A DNA stretch of 64,000 nt from Mucilaginibacter terrigena (GTDB taxonomy: Bacteria; Bacteroidota; Bacteroidia; Sphingobacteriales; Sphingobacteriaceae). Of this stretch, positions 50,453 to 58,887 are shown one piece after another. The first letter of the stretch is position 1, and the number at the start of each line of letters is the position of its first letter. The stretch is taken from NCBI RefSeq assembly GCF_004168255.1, contig NZ_SEWG01000005.1, positions 1 to 64,000 on the forward strand. Reading direction: 5' to 3'. The notes under the pieces are model-generated. The model made no database searches. It was not told the origin of the DNA and was given only the letters and a program-made list of their open reading frames with translations. Both the position numbers and the translations under genes were made by a program.

Positions 50453-51755
50453 TATTTAGCAAATATCCTTTAAATTCTTCAAAGCTTGTACCTAAACTTG
50501 TTGCGTGGTGCGCTTTTTTCTCCAGGGCTGTCACTTGTTCCGGGATATCAATTTTATCGGCCTGCTCTTGTGTAAATACATCCGGGAATTTACAAGGATG
50601 CGCGGTTGATAAAAATACACCCGCGGTATCCTTGGCATCATGCCCCTGCTGATACGCTTTTAACGCTTTCCAGGCAATAGCCGTATGCGGGCAAGCTATG
50701 TAATTGTATTCTTTAGAGATCGCTTCTATGGATTGCAGGGTTTCCTCATCGCTGTAAGTGTAACCGACGATCAGTTTTTTAAGCGCTTCGGGGTTTTCTT
50801 TAAACAGATCGGCAATACGTACCCAGTTGCTTGGGTTACCCACATCCATGGCGTTTGAAAGCGTTGCTACTGATGGTTTCGGCTGATAAACGCCGGTTTT
50901 TAAAAACTCGGGAACAGTATCATTAGCGTTTGTTGCCGCGATAAATTGCTCTACAGGCAGGCCCATTTTCCATGCTAACAGCCCCGCACCAATATTACCA
51001 AAATTGCCACTTGGAACGGCAAAAAACACTTTATTAATACCCTCGCGAAGCAATTGGGCATAGGCGTTAAAATAATAGAATGTTTGTGGGATAAGCCTTG
51101 CTATGTTGATAGAGTTAGCCGATGTCAAACGGAACTTCTCATTCAGTTCCTGATCGGTAAAGGCTTGTTTAACCAGGGCCTGGCAATCATCAAATGTACC
51201 GTCGATTTCCAATGCGCGGATGTTTTGGCCGTTGGTGGTTAATTGCAATTCCTGGATCTGGCTTACTTTGCCTTTTGGGTAAAGAATAGTTACCCTCGTA
51301 TTTGGTACACCTAAAAAGCCGAGGGCCACAGCACCGCCGGTATCGCCGGATGTGGCAACCAGTACATCGAGCTGCTTTTCGCCTTCTTCAAGAAAATAAC
51401 TCATTATACGGCTCATGAAGCGGGCGCCAAAATCCTTAAATGCCAATGACGGGCCATGGAAAAGTTCCAGCACGTAAACGTTCTCTTCCAGCTTTACTAC
51501 CGGCGCGTAAAAGTTGATGGCATCTTGGATAATGGCTTTCAGATCATCCGAAGGTATATCATCGCCCAAAAGATTCTGCGCCACATGGAACGCTATCTCA
51601 GGCAGGGTATATTGGTCCAGGTTGTTCAAAAATTTATCATCAAGCCTTGGTATCTCCACCGGCATGTATAAACCTTTATCCTGCGGCATGCTGTTAAAAA
51701 CCGCCTCTTTAAAGCCAACCCGCAGGTCTGTATTGTTAGTGCTGTAGAATTTCAT
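50445..51755 (-). CDS. thrC: Threonine synthase
   Basis: A 436-residue PLP enzyme that converts O-phosphohomoserine to threonine. It has the PLP lysine in PSLAFKDFGARFM, ATSGDTGGAVALGF binding the phosphate of PLP, and SANSINIARLIPQ. The N-terminus (MKFYSTNNTDLRVGFKEAV) matches the family. The gap of 184 nt to thrB is filled by two different repeats, so expression of thrC may differ from that of thrB. Confidence 0.96.
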   Translation of the reverse strand: MKFYSTNNTDLRVGFKEAVFNSMPQDKGLYMPVEIPRLDDKFLNNLDQYTLPEIAFHVAQNLLGDDIPSDDLKAIIQDAINFYAPVVKLEENVYVLELFHGPSLAFKDFGARFMSRIMSYFLEEGEKQLDVLVATSGDTGGAVALGFLGVPNTRVTILYPKGKVSQIQELQLTTNGQNIRALEIDGTFDDCQALVKQAFTDQELNEKFRLTSANSINIARLIPQTFYYFNAYAQLLREGINKVFFAVPSGNFGNIGAGLLAWKMGLPVEQFIAATNANDTVPEFLKTGVYQPKPSVATLSNAMDVGNPSNWVRIADLFKENPEALKKLIVGYTYSDEETLQSIEAISKEYNYIACPHTAIAWKALKAYQQGHDAKDTAGVFLSTAHPCKFPDVFTQEQADKIDIPEQVTALEKKAHHATSLGTSFEEFKGYLLNNA

Positions 51756-51757
51756 AA

Positions 51758-51794
51758 ACCCCCTCTAAATCTCCCCCGAAAGGGGAGACTTTTA
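51758..51794. repeat. CCCCCTCTAAATCTCC-type inverted repeat
   Basis: CCCCCTCTAAATCTCCCC, short loop CGAAA, then GGGGAGACTTTTA. Same frame as the element at 6148-6194. It begins just upstream of the thrC start codon. Confidence 0.7.
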
Positions 51795-51835
51795 TTTTAT
51801 GTGTTAAATATTTCCTTTATGTCATACCCCCGCGT

Positions 51836-51927
51836 GTCATTGCGAGGTACGAAGCAATCTCTTTAAGCAAGTCCCTCATGCAAAGTGTACAATTGTCCTA
51901 AAGAGATTCTTCGTACCTCGCAATGAC
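51836..51927. repeat. Palindromic repeat with GTCATTGCGAGGTACGAAGC arms (copy 2)
   Basis: The arms (51836-51865 and 51899-51927) are the same as at 36243-36325 except for one missing base (GATTCTTCG against GATTGCTTCG). The spacer again contains ATGCAAAGT. It lies between thrB and thrC. Confidence 0.85.
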
Positions 51928-51939
51928 GGATTGGTGCAA

Positions 51940-52926
51940 TTACCCCAACACCCTCGGCCCGGCATCATTTATGGTTGATACGTAGCCATTAGAGCCTATT
52001 TTAATATTGGTTAAGTGTTGTTGTAATTTTTGGGTGATACGTTTGGCAGTTTCCTCATCGCGGGTAAACGCGAATACCGACGGCCCCGAGCCGGAAATGC
52101 CAAAACTTACCGCGCCCATTTCCATGGCCATTTCGCGCATCAGGTAAAAATCGGGGATCAACATGCTGCGCACGGGTTCTACCAATACATCCTTCATGCT
52201 GCGGCCAATCAGGTCAATATCCTGCATAAACAAACCGCTCACTAAGCCTGCAATGTTACCCCACTGGGTTACGGCATCTTTCATCTGGATGTTCTTGCGA
52301 ATGATCTGCCTGGCTTCCCTTGTCGGGACATCCACATCAGGGAATACGATGGCACACCACAACCCGGCAGGATGTGGCAGGCGCACCACATCCAATGGCT
52401 CGTAACTACGAATCAATACAAAACCACCCAACAAGGCGGGCGCAACATTATCCGCGTGGCCATGGCCACACGCCATTTCTTCGCCTTTCATGGCAAATGG
52501 CAATAATGTCGATGGATCGGTATCGTCGCCCAATAGTGTTTTAATAGCAAACAAACCCGCAACCGTACTGGCCGAGCTGGAGCCAAGGCCGCTACCTATT
52601 GGCATTTTTTTGTGCAGTTCGATATCCAGGCCAATATCCAGCCTGTCGATACTGCGCAGGTAATGCTCCACACTTACACTTACGGTATTTTTTGCCGGGT
52701 TAAGCGGCAGCCTGCCATCATCGCCGGTGATTTTACTGATGGTGATGCCGGGCTTATCCGTTACGCGCATAATTACTTCATCGCCCGGTTCGTTAACCGC
52801 GAAGCCCAGCACATCAAACCCGCAAACCACGTTGGCAACGGTTGCCGGCGCAAAGACGTGGATACTATCCAATTGCTTTTGCCCAGCCTTAGCCGGTTGT
52901 TTCAAATCTTTTATATCGTTACTCAT
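51940..52926 (-). CDS. thrB: Homoserine kinase
   Basis: A 328-residue GHMP kinase that phosphorylates homoserine. It shows the ATP-binding PIGSGLGSSSAST motif, the start IHVFAPATVANVVCGFDVLGFAV, and the C-terminal GAVSFGISGSGPSVFAF. It lies 102 nt after thrA. That gap contains a CCCCTCT..AGAGGGG hairpin around 52958-52973 and the word GTCTC/CTTGTCTC. Confidence 0.96.
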   Translation of the reverse strand: MSNDIKDLKQPAKAGQKQLDSIHVFAPATVANVVCGFDVLGFAVNEPGDEVIMRVTDKPGITISKITGDDGRLPLNPAKNTVSVSVEHYLRSIDRLDIGLDIELHKKMPIGSGLGSSSASTVAGLFAIKTLLGDDTDPSTLLPFAMKGEEMACGHGHADNVAPALLGGFVLIRSYEPLDVVRLPHPAGLWCAIVFPDVDVPTREARQIIRKNIQMKDAVTQWGNIAGLVSGLFMQDIDLIGRSMKDVLVEPVRSMLIPDFYLMREMAMEMGAVSFGISGSGPSVFAFTRDEETAKRITQKLQQHLTNIKIGSNGYVSTINDAGPRVLG

Positions 52927-52951
52927 AAACTATCTATCTTTTAAGGACACA

Positions 52952-52980
52952 CCCCAACCCCTCTCAAGAGGGGAGCCGGA
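52952..52980. repeat. ACCCCTCT..AGAGGGG inverted repeat between thrA and thrB
   Basis: CCCCTCT (52958-52964) and AGAGGGG (52967-52973) form a short GC-rich stem of the same family as the other CCCCT-type elements. It lies close upstream of the thrB start. Confidence 0.55.
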
Positions 52981-53028
52981 AATTTTGTGTCTTTATCTTG
53001 TCTCTTGACTCTAAAAATCCTGCTTCCC

Positions 53029-55479
53029 TTAATTAGCACCCACATTTATCAGATCGGCAAATACGCCTGCGGCGGTTACTTCGGCGCCTGCGCCGGGGCC
53101 TTTTACTACCAGCGGGCGCTCTTTGTACCGGTCGGTAGTGAAAGATATGATGTTGTCGCTGCCGCTAAGCATGTAAAAAGGGTGGTTCTCATCAACACTT
53201 TGCAGGGTAATGGATGCCTTGCCATTTTCCAGCTTACCTATGTAACGCAGTACTTTTTTGTCTTTCGCAGCCTGTTCCTTAAGATTGGTAAAGAAAGCAT
53301 CTTCGGCCTTTAACGCCGCGTAAAAATCTTCCACCGTTTGCGCTTCCAGGCATGCTTTTGGCAAAACGCTTTCTATCTGTACATCTGCTTCTTCCATTTC
53401 GTGGCCGGCATCGCGGGCAAGGATCAGGATCTTACGCATAAAATCTTTTCCGCTCAGGTCGTCGCGTGGGTCCGGTTCGGTATAGCCTTTTTCCTGGGCT
53501 TCTTTTACCACATCGTGAAAATTGGCATCACCTTTAAAATGGTTAAAAATAAAGGAGATAGTTCCCGACAGGATAGCCTCTATTCGCTGGATACGGTCGC
53601 CGCTGCTCATCAGGTCTTTTAAGGTACGGATGATAGGCAGTCCCGCACCAACGTTGGTTTCGTAGAAAAAGTCGACACCATGTTTGCGTGCGGTATCCCT
53701 GAATGTTTTGTATTGAGCGAATGATGCCGAGTTGCCTATTTTATTACACGTAACAACCGATACGTTCGCTTTAAAAACGTGCTCGTAAAACGCGATAGGT
53801 GCGGGGCTGGCGGTGTTATCAATAAATACGCAGTTTGGCAAATTCAGTTCCTTCATTTTAGCGACGAAACCTGCCAGGTCTGCTTTATGGTCCGAGGCCT
53901 GCAGATCGTCCTGCCAGGTATCCAATGATAAGCCATCGGAATTGAAAACCATTTTACGGGTATTGCTAATGCCCACTATTTTTACCTGGATGCCGTTATT
54001 TTTTTGGAGGAAATCGGTATGCGCATTCAATTGGTTAAACAAGGTTTTACCAATGTTGCCGGTGCCTAAACAGAAAGCATGCAGGGTTTTGGTCAGTTCG
54101 ATAAAGAAGGCATCATGCACAGCGTTAAGCGCCTTAGCCAAATCGTGAGCCGAGATGATCACCGAGATGTTATACTCCGACGAACCCTGGGCTATTGCCC
54201 TTACGTTAACCCCGTTACGGCCCAGCGCATGGAAAAGCTTGCCGCTCATGCCCGGGGTTTGTTTCATGTTTTCGCCCACTACGGCTAATATGGCCTGGTC
54301 TTTTTCTACTACCAATGGCTCAAGCTTGTTGGCTAAAAGTTCCAGTTCAAACTCTTGCTCTATTAAAAGTTTTGCTTTATCGACTTCGTTTGGCTGTACG
54401 GCGAAGGTGATGCTATGTTCTGATGATGATTGGGTGATCAATATGATGTTGATCTGCTCCCTTGCCAGCAGCGAAAATAACCTGCCGCTAAAGCCTGATT
54501 TACCAACCATGCCGCTACCCTCTAAGTTAAGGATGCTGATGTTATTGATAGACGAGATACCCTTGATAGGCAGGTTTGATGCCTTACAATCGTGGCGGAT
54601 AACCGTACCGGCAAAAGCAGGCTCGAAAGTATTTTTGATAACAATGGGGATCTTCTTTAAAAATGCCGGGATCATGGTTGGCGGATAAATCACCTTGGCA
54701 CCGAAATACGAAAGCTCCATCGCTTCGGTGTAGGTCAATTCCTCCAGCGGGAATGCTTTTTGCACCATGCGCGGGTCGGCGGTCATCATCCCGTTAACAT
54801 CCGTCCAGATCTGGATCTCTTCGGCATTTAAAGCCGCGCCAAATATCGCCGCGGTATAATCGCTGCCGCCGCGGCCAAGAGTTGTGGTTTGGCCGGCATC
54901 GTTACCCGCAATAAAGCCGGTTACGATAAGCAGTTTATCGCTGTTCTCCTGGTAAAAAGTTTTAATAAGCAGGTCGGTTAACTCGCTGTTGACTTTAGCA
55001 TTGCCGAATGAGCTATCAGTTTTGATCAGGTCTGATGCATCAACAAAAAGTACATCCTTAAAATGCTGCGCGGCAATTTTGCTCACCATAATAGATGAAC
55101 AGCGCTCGCCAAAACTCAGGATCTGGTCGCGGGTTTTGGGAGTAAGCTCGCGCAGGGTAAGTACGCCTTGAAGTAATTCCTCCAATTGATTGAAGTGAAT
55201 TTTTAATCGGGTGTAGGCAGGGTTTTGGTTTTGCACGCTAAGCAAGGCCTTTACGGCATCAAAGTGGCGTTTTTCCAGTTCGGCTAATTGCGCGGTAAAT
55301 TCTTTGCCATTTGCGGCATCCTCTGCCATGGATACCAGCAGGTTGGTTACCCCGCCCATGGCAGATAAAACCACTACCGGGCGGCTACCGGGCTTGTCTT
55401 CGTTCTTTAAAATATCAAGTAAAGTTTGGATACTGCTTACCGAACCTACCGAAGTGCCACCGAATTTTAGAATTTTCAT
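53029..55479 (-). CDS. thrA: Bifunctional aspartokinase / homoserine dehydrogenase
   Basis: The ATG at 55479 (MKILKFGGTSVGS) gives 816 residues; the frame is open 12 codons upstream but the family starts here. The N-terminal half is aspartokinase (FGGTSVG, FGERCSS, TTLGRGGSDYTA), then paired ACT domains (SGMVGKSGFSGRLF, GENMKQTPGMSGKLF), then homoserine dehydrogenase (GTGNIGKTLFNQL, KGYTEPDPRDDLSGKDFMRK). It catalyses the first and third steps from aspartate to threonine. Leader-peptide attenuation and ACT-domain feedback would both respond to threonine. Confidence 0.97.
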   Translation of the reverse strand: MKILKFGGTSVGSVSSIQTLLDILKNEDKPGSRPVVVLSAMGGVTNLLVSMAEDAANGKEFTAQLAELEKRHFDAVKALLSVQNQNPAYTRLKIHFNQLEELLQGVLTLRELTPKTRDQILSFGERCSSIMVSKIAAQHFKDVLFVDASDLIKTDSSFGNAKVNSELTDLLIKTFYQENSDKLLIVTGFIAGNDAGQTTTLGRGGSDYTAAIFGAALNAEEIQIWTDVNGMMTADPRMVQKAFPLEELTYTEAMELSYFGAKVIYPPTMIPAFLKKIPIVIKNTFEPAFAGTVIRHDCKASNLPIKGISSINNISILNLEGSGMVGKSGFSGRLFSLLAREQINIILITQSSSEHSITFAVQPNEVDKAKLLIEQEFELELLANKLEPLVVEKDQAILAVVGENMKQTPGMSGKLFHALGRNGVNVRAIAQGSSEYNISVIISAHDLAKALNAVHDAFFIELTKTLHAFCLGTGNIGKTLFNQLNAHTDFLQKNNGIQVKIVGISNTRKMVFNSDGLSLDTWQDDLQASDHKADLAGFVAKMKELNLPNCVFIDNTASPAPIAFYEHVFKANVSVVTCNKIGNSASFAQYKTFRDTARKHGVDFFYETNVGAGLPIIRTLKDLMSSGDRIQRIEAILSGTISFIFNHFKGDANFHDVVKEAQEKGYTEPDPRDDLSGKDFMRKILILARDAGHEMEEADVQIESVLPKACLEAQTVEDFYAALKAEDAFFTNLKEQAAKDKKVLRYIGKLENGKASITLQSVDENHPFYMLSGSDNIISFTTDRYKERPLVVKGPGAGAEVTAAGVFADLINVGAN

Positions 55480-55508
55480 TTTTAGTATCAAATTAAATGC
55501 TACCGTTA

Positions 55509-55596
55509 GCCTCACCCTGCCCTCTCCAAAGGAGAGGGTTGTAACTCCTTTTCTTTTTAAGCCCCTCTCCCTCGGAGAGGGGTTTGGGGTGAGGCC
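55509..55596. repeat. CTCACCCTGCCCTCTCC-type inverted repeat
   Basis: GCCTCACCCTGCCCTCTCC (55509-55527) faces GGAGAGGGGTTTGGGGTGAGGC (55574-55595). Each arm also has its own small hairpin (CCTCTCC-AAA-GGAGAGG; CCCCTCTCC-CT-CGGAGAGGGG). It is inserted between the attenuator terminator and thrA. Confidence 0.75.
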
Positions 55597-55604
55597 GTAA
55601 GGCT

Positions 55605-55639
55605 AAAAAAAAGCCTTCCTCTTTGCGGAGGAAGGCTTT
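55605..55639 (-). terminator. Attenuator terminator of the thr operon
   Basis: On the minus strand, AAGCCTTCCTC-CGCAAA-GAGGAAGGCTT is an 11-bp stem (55628-55638 with 55611-55621) followed by T8 (55612-55605). It is a standard intrinsic terminator located between the leader peptide and thrA, where it must be read through for thr expression. Its 5' arm (CTTCCTCCG, 55634-55626) is also complementary to CGGAGGAAG inside the leader peptide coding region (55686-55678), which would form the competing antiterminator. Confidence 0.85.
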
Positions 55640-55673
55640 CATTTGGTTTTGTTTATGTTTTTACACCATACGA

Positions 55674-55739
55674 TTATCTTCCTCCGTCTTTTATCCCGGT
55701 GGTAATAATGGTTGTAATTATGGTGGCGTTAATGTTCAT
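55674..55739 (-). CDS. Threonine/isoleucine-rich leader peptide of the thr operon
   Basis: A 21-codon frame that begins MNINATIITTIITTG and ends IKDGGR, stop TAA. Five Thr and six Ile codons lie within the first 16 positions, much like the leader peptide ThrL of enteric bacteria. It lies downstream of a promoter-like sequence and just upstream of the thr attenuator terminator. Its last codons contain CGGAGGAAG, which can pair with the terminator's 5' arm. A ribosome stalled at the Thr/Ile codons would leave this stretch free to form the antiterminator. A ribosome that reaches the stop codon would cover it, and the terminator would form. Confidence 0.85.
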   Translation of the reverse strand: MNINATIITTIITTGIKDGGR

Positions 55740-55752
55740 ATATATAATGTCG

Positions 55753-55785
55753 GTAAAGTAAGTAGATTTTATTTGAAATAACAAA
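55753..55785 (-). promoter_or_regulatory. Putative promoter of the thr operon
   Basis: On the minus strand, TTTG (55785-55782), 21-bp spacer, TACTTTAC (55760-55753). The first six positions of TAnnTTTG fit, the last two do not. It would start the message just before the leader peptide start codon at 55739. Confidence 0.45.
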
Positions 55786-55839
55786 TGCAATGTTGTTTTA
55801 TTTTTTCAAAGCCTTTAAATCTTCCTAAATTGCGGACTT

Positions 55840-56757
55840 ATGCAGGGACTGATAACAAAATCAACCGGGAGCTGGTACCAGGTGCGCAGCGGCGACGAAA
55901 CCATCGATTGCCGCATCAAGGGGAAATTCCGGATAAAAGGTATAACTACTACCAACCCATTAGCGGTTGGCGATTTAGTTGATTTTGATATGGAACCGGA
56001 GCAGGGCACAGGGGTTATCACCAACCTGCACCAGCGCAAAAATTATATTATCCGTAAGGCTATCAATCTTTCCAAGCAGGCGCAGATCATCGCGGCTAAC
56101 CTGGACAGGGCGCTTTTAGTAGTTACCCTTGCATCGCCACGCACTTCGTTAGGTTTTATCGACCGCTTTTTGGTTACTGCCGAGGCTTACGATATCCCCG
56201 CCTGTTTAATATTTAATAAGCTCGACTTATTTAGCGACGAAGGGCTTGAGATATTGGCCGATTACCAGGCAATTTATGAGAACATTGGTTATCCCTGCTA
56301 TTCTGTTTCGGCATTAGAGGGTACCAATATAGATAAGGTACGGGTCCTGTTAAAGGATAAGGCAACGCTTATTTCCGGGCATTCGGGTGTTGGTAAATCC
56401 AGCTTGATTAACCGTTTGCTTCCCGATCTCGACCTGCGCACGCACATGGTATCTGAATGGAGCGACAAGGGGATGCACACCACCACCTTTGCCGAAATGT
56501 TTGAACTGCCGCAGGGCGGATACATTATTGATACCCCCGGCATCCGCGAATTGGGTGTTATCGATATCGAAAAAGAGGTGTTAAGCCACTTTTTCCCCGA
56601 GATGCGCGAACGTATGAACCAATGCCGTTTTAACAATTGCCGCCATATAAACGAACCCGGCTGCGCTGTGCTGGACGCGCTGGAAGAGGGCGAAATAGCA
56701 CAGTCGCGGTATAATAGCTATTTAAGTATTTATCATGGGCACGATACCAGAGCTTAA
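55840..56757 (+). CDS. rsgA: Ribosome small subunit-dependent GTPase A
   Basis: A 305-residue circularly permuted GTPase that helps mature the 30S subunit. An N-terminal OB-fold domain is followed by the permuted G motifs: NKLD (126-129) comes before the Walker A GHSGVGKSSL (180-189) and DTPGIREL. A C-terminal zinc knuckle has CRFNNCRHINEPGCAV. It is divergent from the thr operon. Confidence 0.95.
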   Translation: MQGLITKSTGSWYQVRSGDETIDCRIKGKFRIKGITTTNPLAVGDLVDFDMEPEQGTGVITNLHQRKNYIIRKAINLSKQAQIIAANLDRALLVVTLASPRTSLGFIDRFLVTAEAYDIPACLIFNKLDLFSDEGLEILADYQAIYENIGYPCYSVSALEGTNIDKVRVLLKDKATLISGHSGVGKSSLINRLLPDLDLRTHMVSEWSDKGMHTTTFAEMFELPQGGYIIDTPGIRELGVIDIEKEVLSHFFPEMRERMNQCRFNNCRHINEPGCAVLDALEEGEIAQSRYNSYLSIYHGHDTRA

Positions 56758-56861
56758 GCGAGGCAGGATTTTAAGAAGCAAGGGACAGGAAGAAAAATAT
56801 TTAATAACATTAAACAAGGTCTTGATTCTTATGTCTTGACTTCTTGATTCTATTTTATTCT
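56757..56861. repeat. Word-repeat inverted repeat between rsgA and dtd
   Basis: AAGAAGCAAGGGACAGGAAG faces CTTGATTCTTATGTCTTGAC and TTCTTGATTCTA. It is an imperfect hairpin built from words like AAGAAGCAAG and CTTGATTCTT, filling the gap between the two plus-strand genes. Confidence 0.5.
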
Positions 56862-57314
56862 ATGAGGGCAGTTATACAACGGGTTTCAGAAGCATCATGC
56901 AAGGTTGATGGTAGCATCACAGGGCAGATTGGCATTGGGTTTATGATTTTATTGGGTGTTGAGGATGCCGATACCGACGAGGACCTGCAATGGCTTGCCC
57001 AAAAGATAACCGGCCTGCGCGTCTTTGGCGACGAGAACGGACTGATGAACAAAGCCCTTGCCGATATTGGTGGGGATATCCTGCTTATATCGCAATTTAC
57101 TTTGTTTGCTGCAACTAAAAAGGGCAACCGTCCTTCGTTTCTCCGCGCGGCAAAACCGGATAAGGCCATCCCGATGTACGAGCAGATGATAAAAACACTG
57201 GAAACCATCACCGGTAAAAAAATAGCCACCGGTATTTTTGGCGCCGATATGAAGGTAAGCCTGGTGAACGATGGCCCGGTTACCATCACAATAGATACTA
57301 AGGTTAGGGAATAA
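56862..57314 (+). CDS. dtd: D-aminoacyl-tRNA deacylase
   Basis: The ATG at 56862 (MRAVIQRVSEASCKV) gives 150 residues, the standard start and size. Signature motifs SQFTLFAATKKGNRPSF and GIFGADMKVSLVNDGPVT are present. The enzyme removes D-amino acids (and Gly from tRNA-Ala) wrongly attached to tRNA. It is convergent with the LytTR gene, with only 5 nt between. Confidence 0.95.
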   Translation: MRAVIQRVSEASCKVDGSITGQIGIGFMILLGVEDADTDEDLQWLAQKITGLRVFGDENGLMNKALADIGGDILLISQFTLFAATKKGNRPSFLRAAKPDKAIPMYEQMIKTLETITGKKIATGIFGADMKVSLVNDGPVTITIDTKVRE

Positions 57315-57319
57315 GCCCC

Positions 57320-58108
57320 TTAAAAACCCTCCAGCCTGTCCTGGAAACTGCGGCCAACGGGTACGCTCACCCGGCCGTTCAGCACTACTTTAGTGCGCTC
57401 TACAGATGCTATTTTGCTTTTGGCAATGATGTAAGATTTATGCACCCGCAAAAAATATCCGGCAGGTAAAATCTCTTCCACATGTTTTAGCGAGCCTTTG
57501 GTGATCACTTTATCGGCATTGGTATAAATGATAGAATAGTCTTTCAGCGCCTGTATGTAAATGATCTCGGCTATACAAACTTTCACCGTTTTTAACCCCG
57601 ATTTAAGATAAAGGTATTCGGGCGCTTCGGTTTTGATCTCAACCGAATCGGCCGCTGCGGCCAGATCCTTTTTGTGGCGGAACCAATCGAGGCTTATTTT
57701 AAAGCTTACCGTTATCAGCAGGTACCACGCCGAACTTACCGCGTTATAAGGCAGCGAGCGCCAGAACTGTGCGTAACGCGTATCGCCAATAATAAACCCG
57801 AACAAAAACATGTCATATGCACTTTGCAGGCCAACGTATAGCGCAAGCGATACTATAAGAAGCAGCGTGAAAACCACATACCGCTGCCGGTTAAAAAAAC
57901 GTGGTATAAGCACATATAGGTTAAGGTAGGCCAACCCCATAATGAGCGCCAACCTAACGCTAACACACGCAATAAAATTTGGTAAACCCGCCTTATGTAT
58001 AAGGTATCGCCGTTCGTATAAAAACAGCAGCGTTATCAGCAGCCAAAAGCACACCTGTGGCAATACCTTTTGCCATGTAATGGATTTTATTTTAACAGCC
58101 TGTTGCAT
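57320..58108 (-). CDS. Membrane-anchored LytTR-family transcription regulator
   Basis: A 262-residue protein. The N-terminal half has about four membrane segments (WLLITLLFLYERRY, LALIMGLAYLNLYVLI, YVVFTLLLIVSLALYVGL and one more). The C-terminal LytTR DNA-binding domain begins around residue 165 (LYLKSGLKTVKVCIAEIIYIQALKDYSIIYT) and includes FLRVHKSYIIAKSKI and VSVPVGRSF. There is no receiver domain. It is divergent from the dioxygenase-DoxX pair and may regulate it. Confidence 0.88.
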   Translation of the reverse strand: MQQAVKIKSITWQKVLPQVCFWLLITLLFLYERRYLIHKAGLPNFIACVSVRLALIMGLAYLNLYVLIPRFFNRQRYVVFTLLLIVSLALYVGLQSAYDMFLFGFIIGDTRYAQFWRSLPYNAVSSAWYLLITVSFKISLDWFRHKKDLAAAADSVEIKTEAPEYLYLKSGLKTVKVCIAEIIYIQALKDYSIIYTNADKVITKGSLKHVEEILPAGYFLRVHKSYIIAKSKIASVERTKVVLNGRVSVPVGRSFQDRLEGF

Positions 58109-58248
58109 TGTACCTGTAAAAATAGGGCATTAAAGTTTAATAAGCAGCAGCAGGCATAGCGGTTGGTCTATAAAACTTCGCGTTGGTCTACTAAATATAT
58201 TTTTAACCCGTAAACACCCCAAATTGCCCTTATTAAATCAAATTTATT

Positions 58249-58887
58249 ATGAACAGGCAAAAATTTATAATGGCATTAACGCTGGGCCTGGTGCCCATAG
58301 TAGTATCGGCAAAACGGGCATTAAAGATACTTGACCCAGGCCCGGTGGGCGGCGGCTGCGATGGCCGCGAACTGATGTACGAGGGAATGCCCGGCAAGCT
58401 TAGCAACACCAGCTACCTGCCCGGCTGGGCAGCTGGCGGGAAAAAATTGATCGTTGAAGGAACAGTGTACCGCAAGGATGGGCGTACGGTAGCGCCCAAT
58501 ATTATTGTGTACATATACCATACCGATAGCAAGGGATATTACAGCCCTTTTGCCAACCAGGTACAGGGAAAACGCCATGGTTATTTACGCGGGTGGGTAA
58601 AAACCGGTTGCGATGGCAAATACAGGTTTTATACAACCATGCCCGCGCCTTATCCGCAGCGTAGTAACCCGGCGCACATTCACCCGGTTATCAAAGAGCC
58701 GGGCATAAACGAATATTATATTGACGAATACCAGTTTGATAACGACCCGCTGCTTACCCGCGAATTACGCGATAAGGCCGAAGACCGTGGCGGTACCGGC
58801 ATTATAAAGCTGCGTAAAACCACAAGCGGCATACTGGTTTGCAAACGCGATATTATCCTGGGCTATAATATCCCCAATTACAGATGA
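58249..58887 (+). CDS. Intradiol ring-cleavage dioxygenase family protein, exported
   Basis: A 212-residue protein with an N-terminal signal (FIMALTLGLVPIVVSA). The beta-sandwich core resembles protocatechuate or catechol dioxygenases: VEGTVYRKDGRTVAPNIIVYIYHTDSKGYY, the GWVKTGCDGKYRFYTTMPAPYPQR segment and the AHIHPVI motif with iron-ligand-like His. Tyr and His ligands appear conserved. No other aromatic-degradation genes are nearby, so its real substrate is unknown. Its stop overlaps the DoxX start by 4 nt. Confidence 0.85.
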   Translation: MNRQKFIMALTLGLVPIVVSAKRALKILDPGPVGGGCDGRELMYEGMPGKLSNTSYLPGWAAGGKKLIVEGTVYRKDGRTVAPNIIVYIYHTDSKGYYSPFANQVQGKRHGYLRGWVKTGCDGKYRFYTTMPAPYPQRSNPAHIHPVIKEPGINEYYIDEYQFDNDPLLTRELRDKAEDRGGTGIIKLRKTTSGILVCKRDIILGYNIPNYR

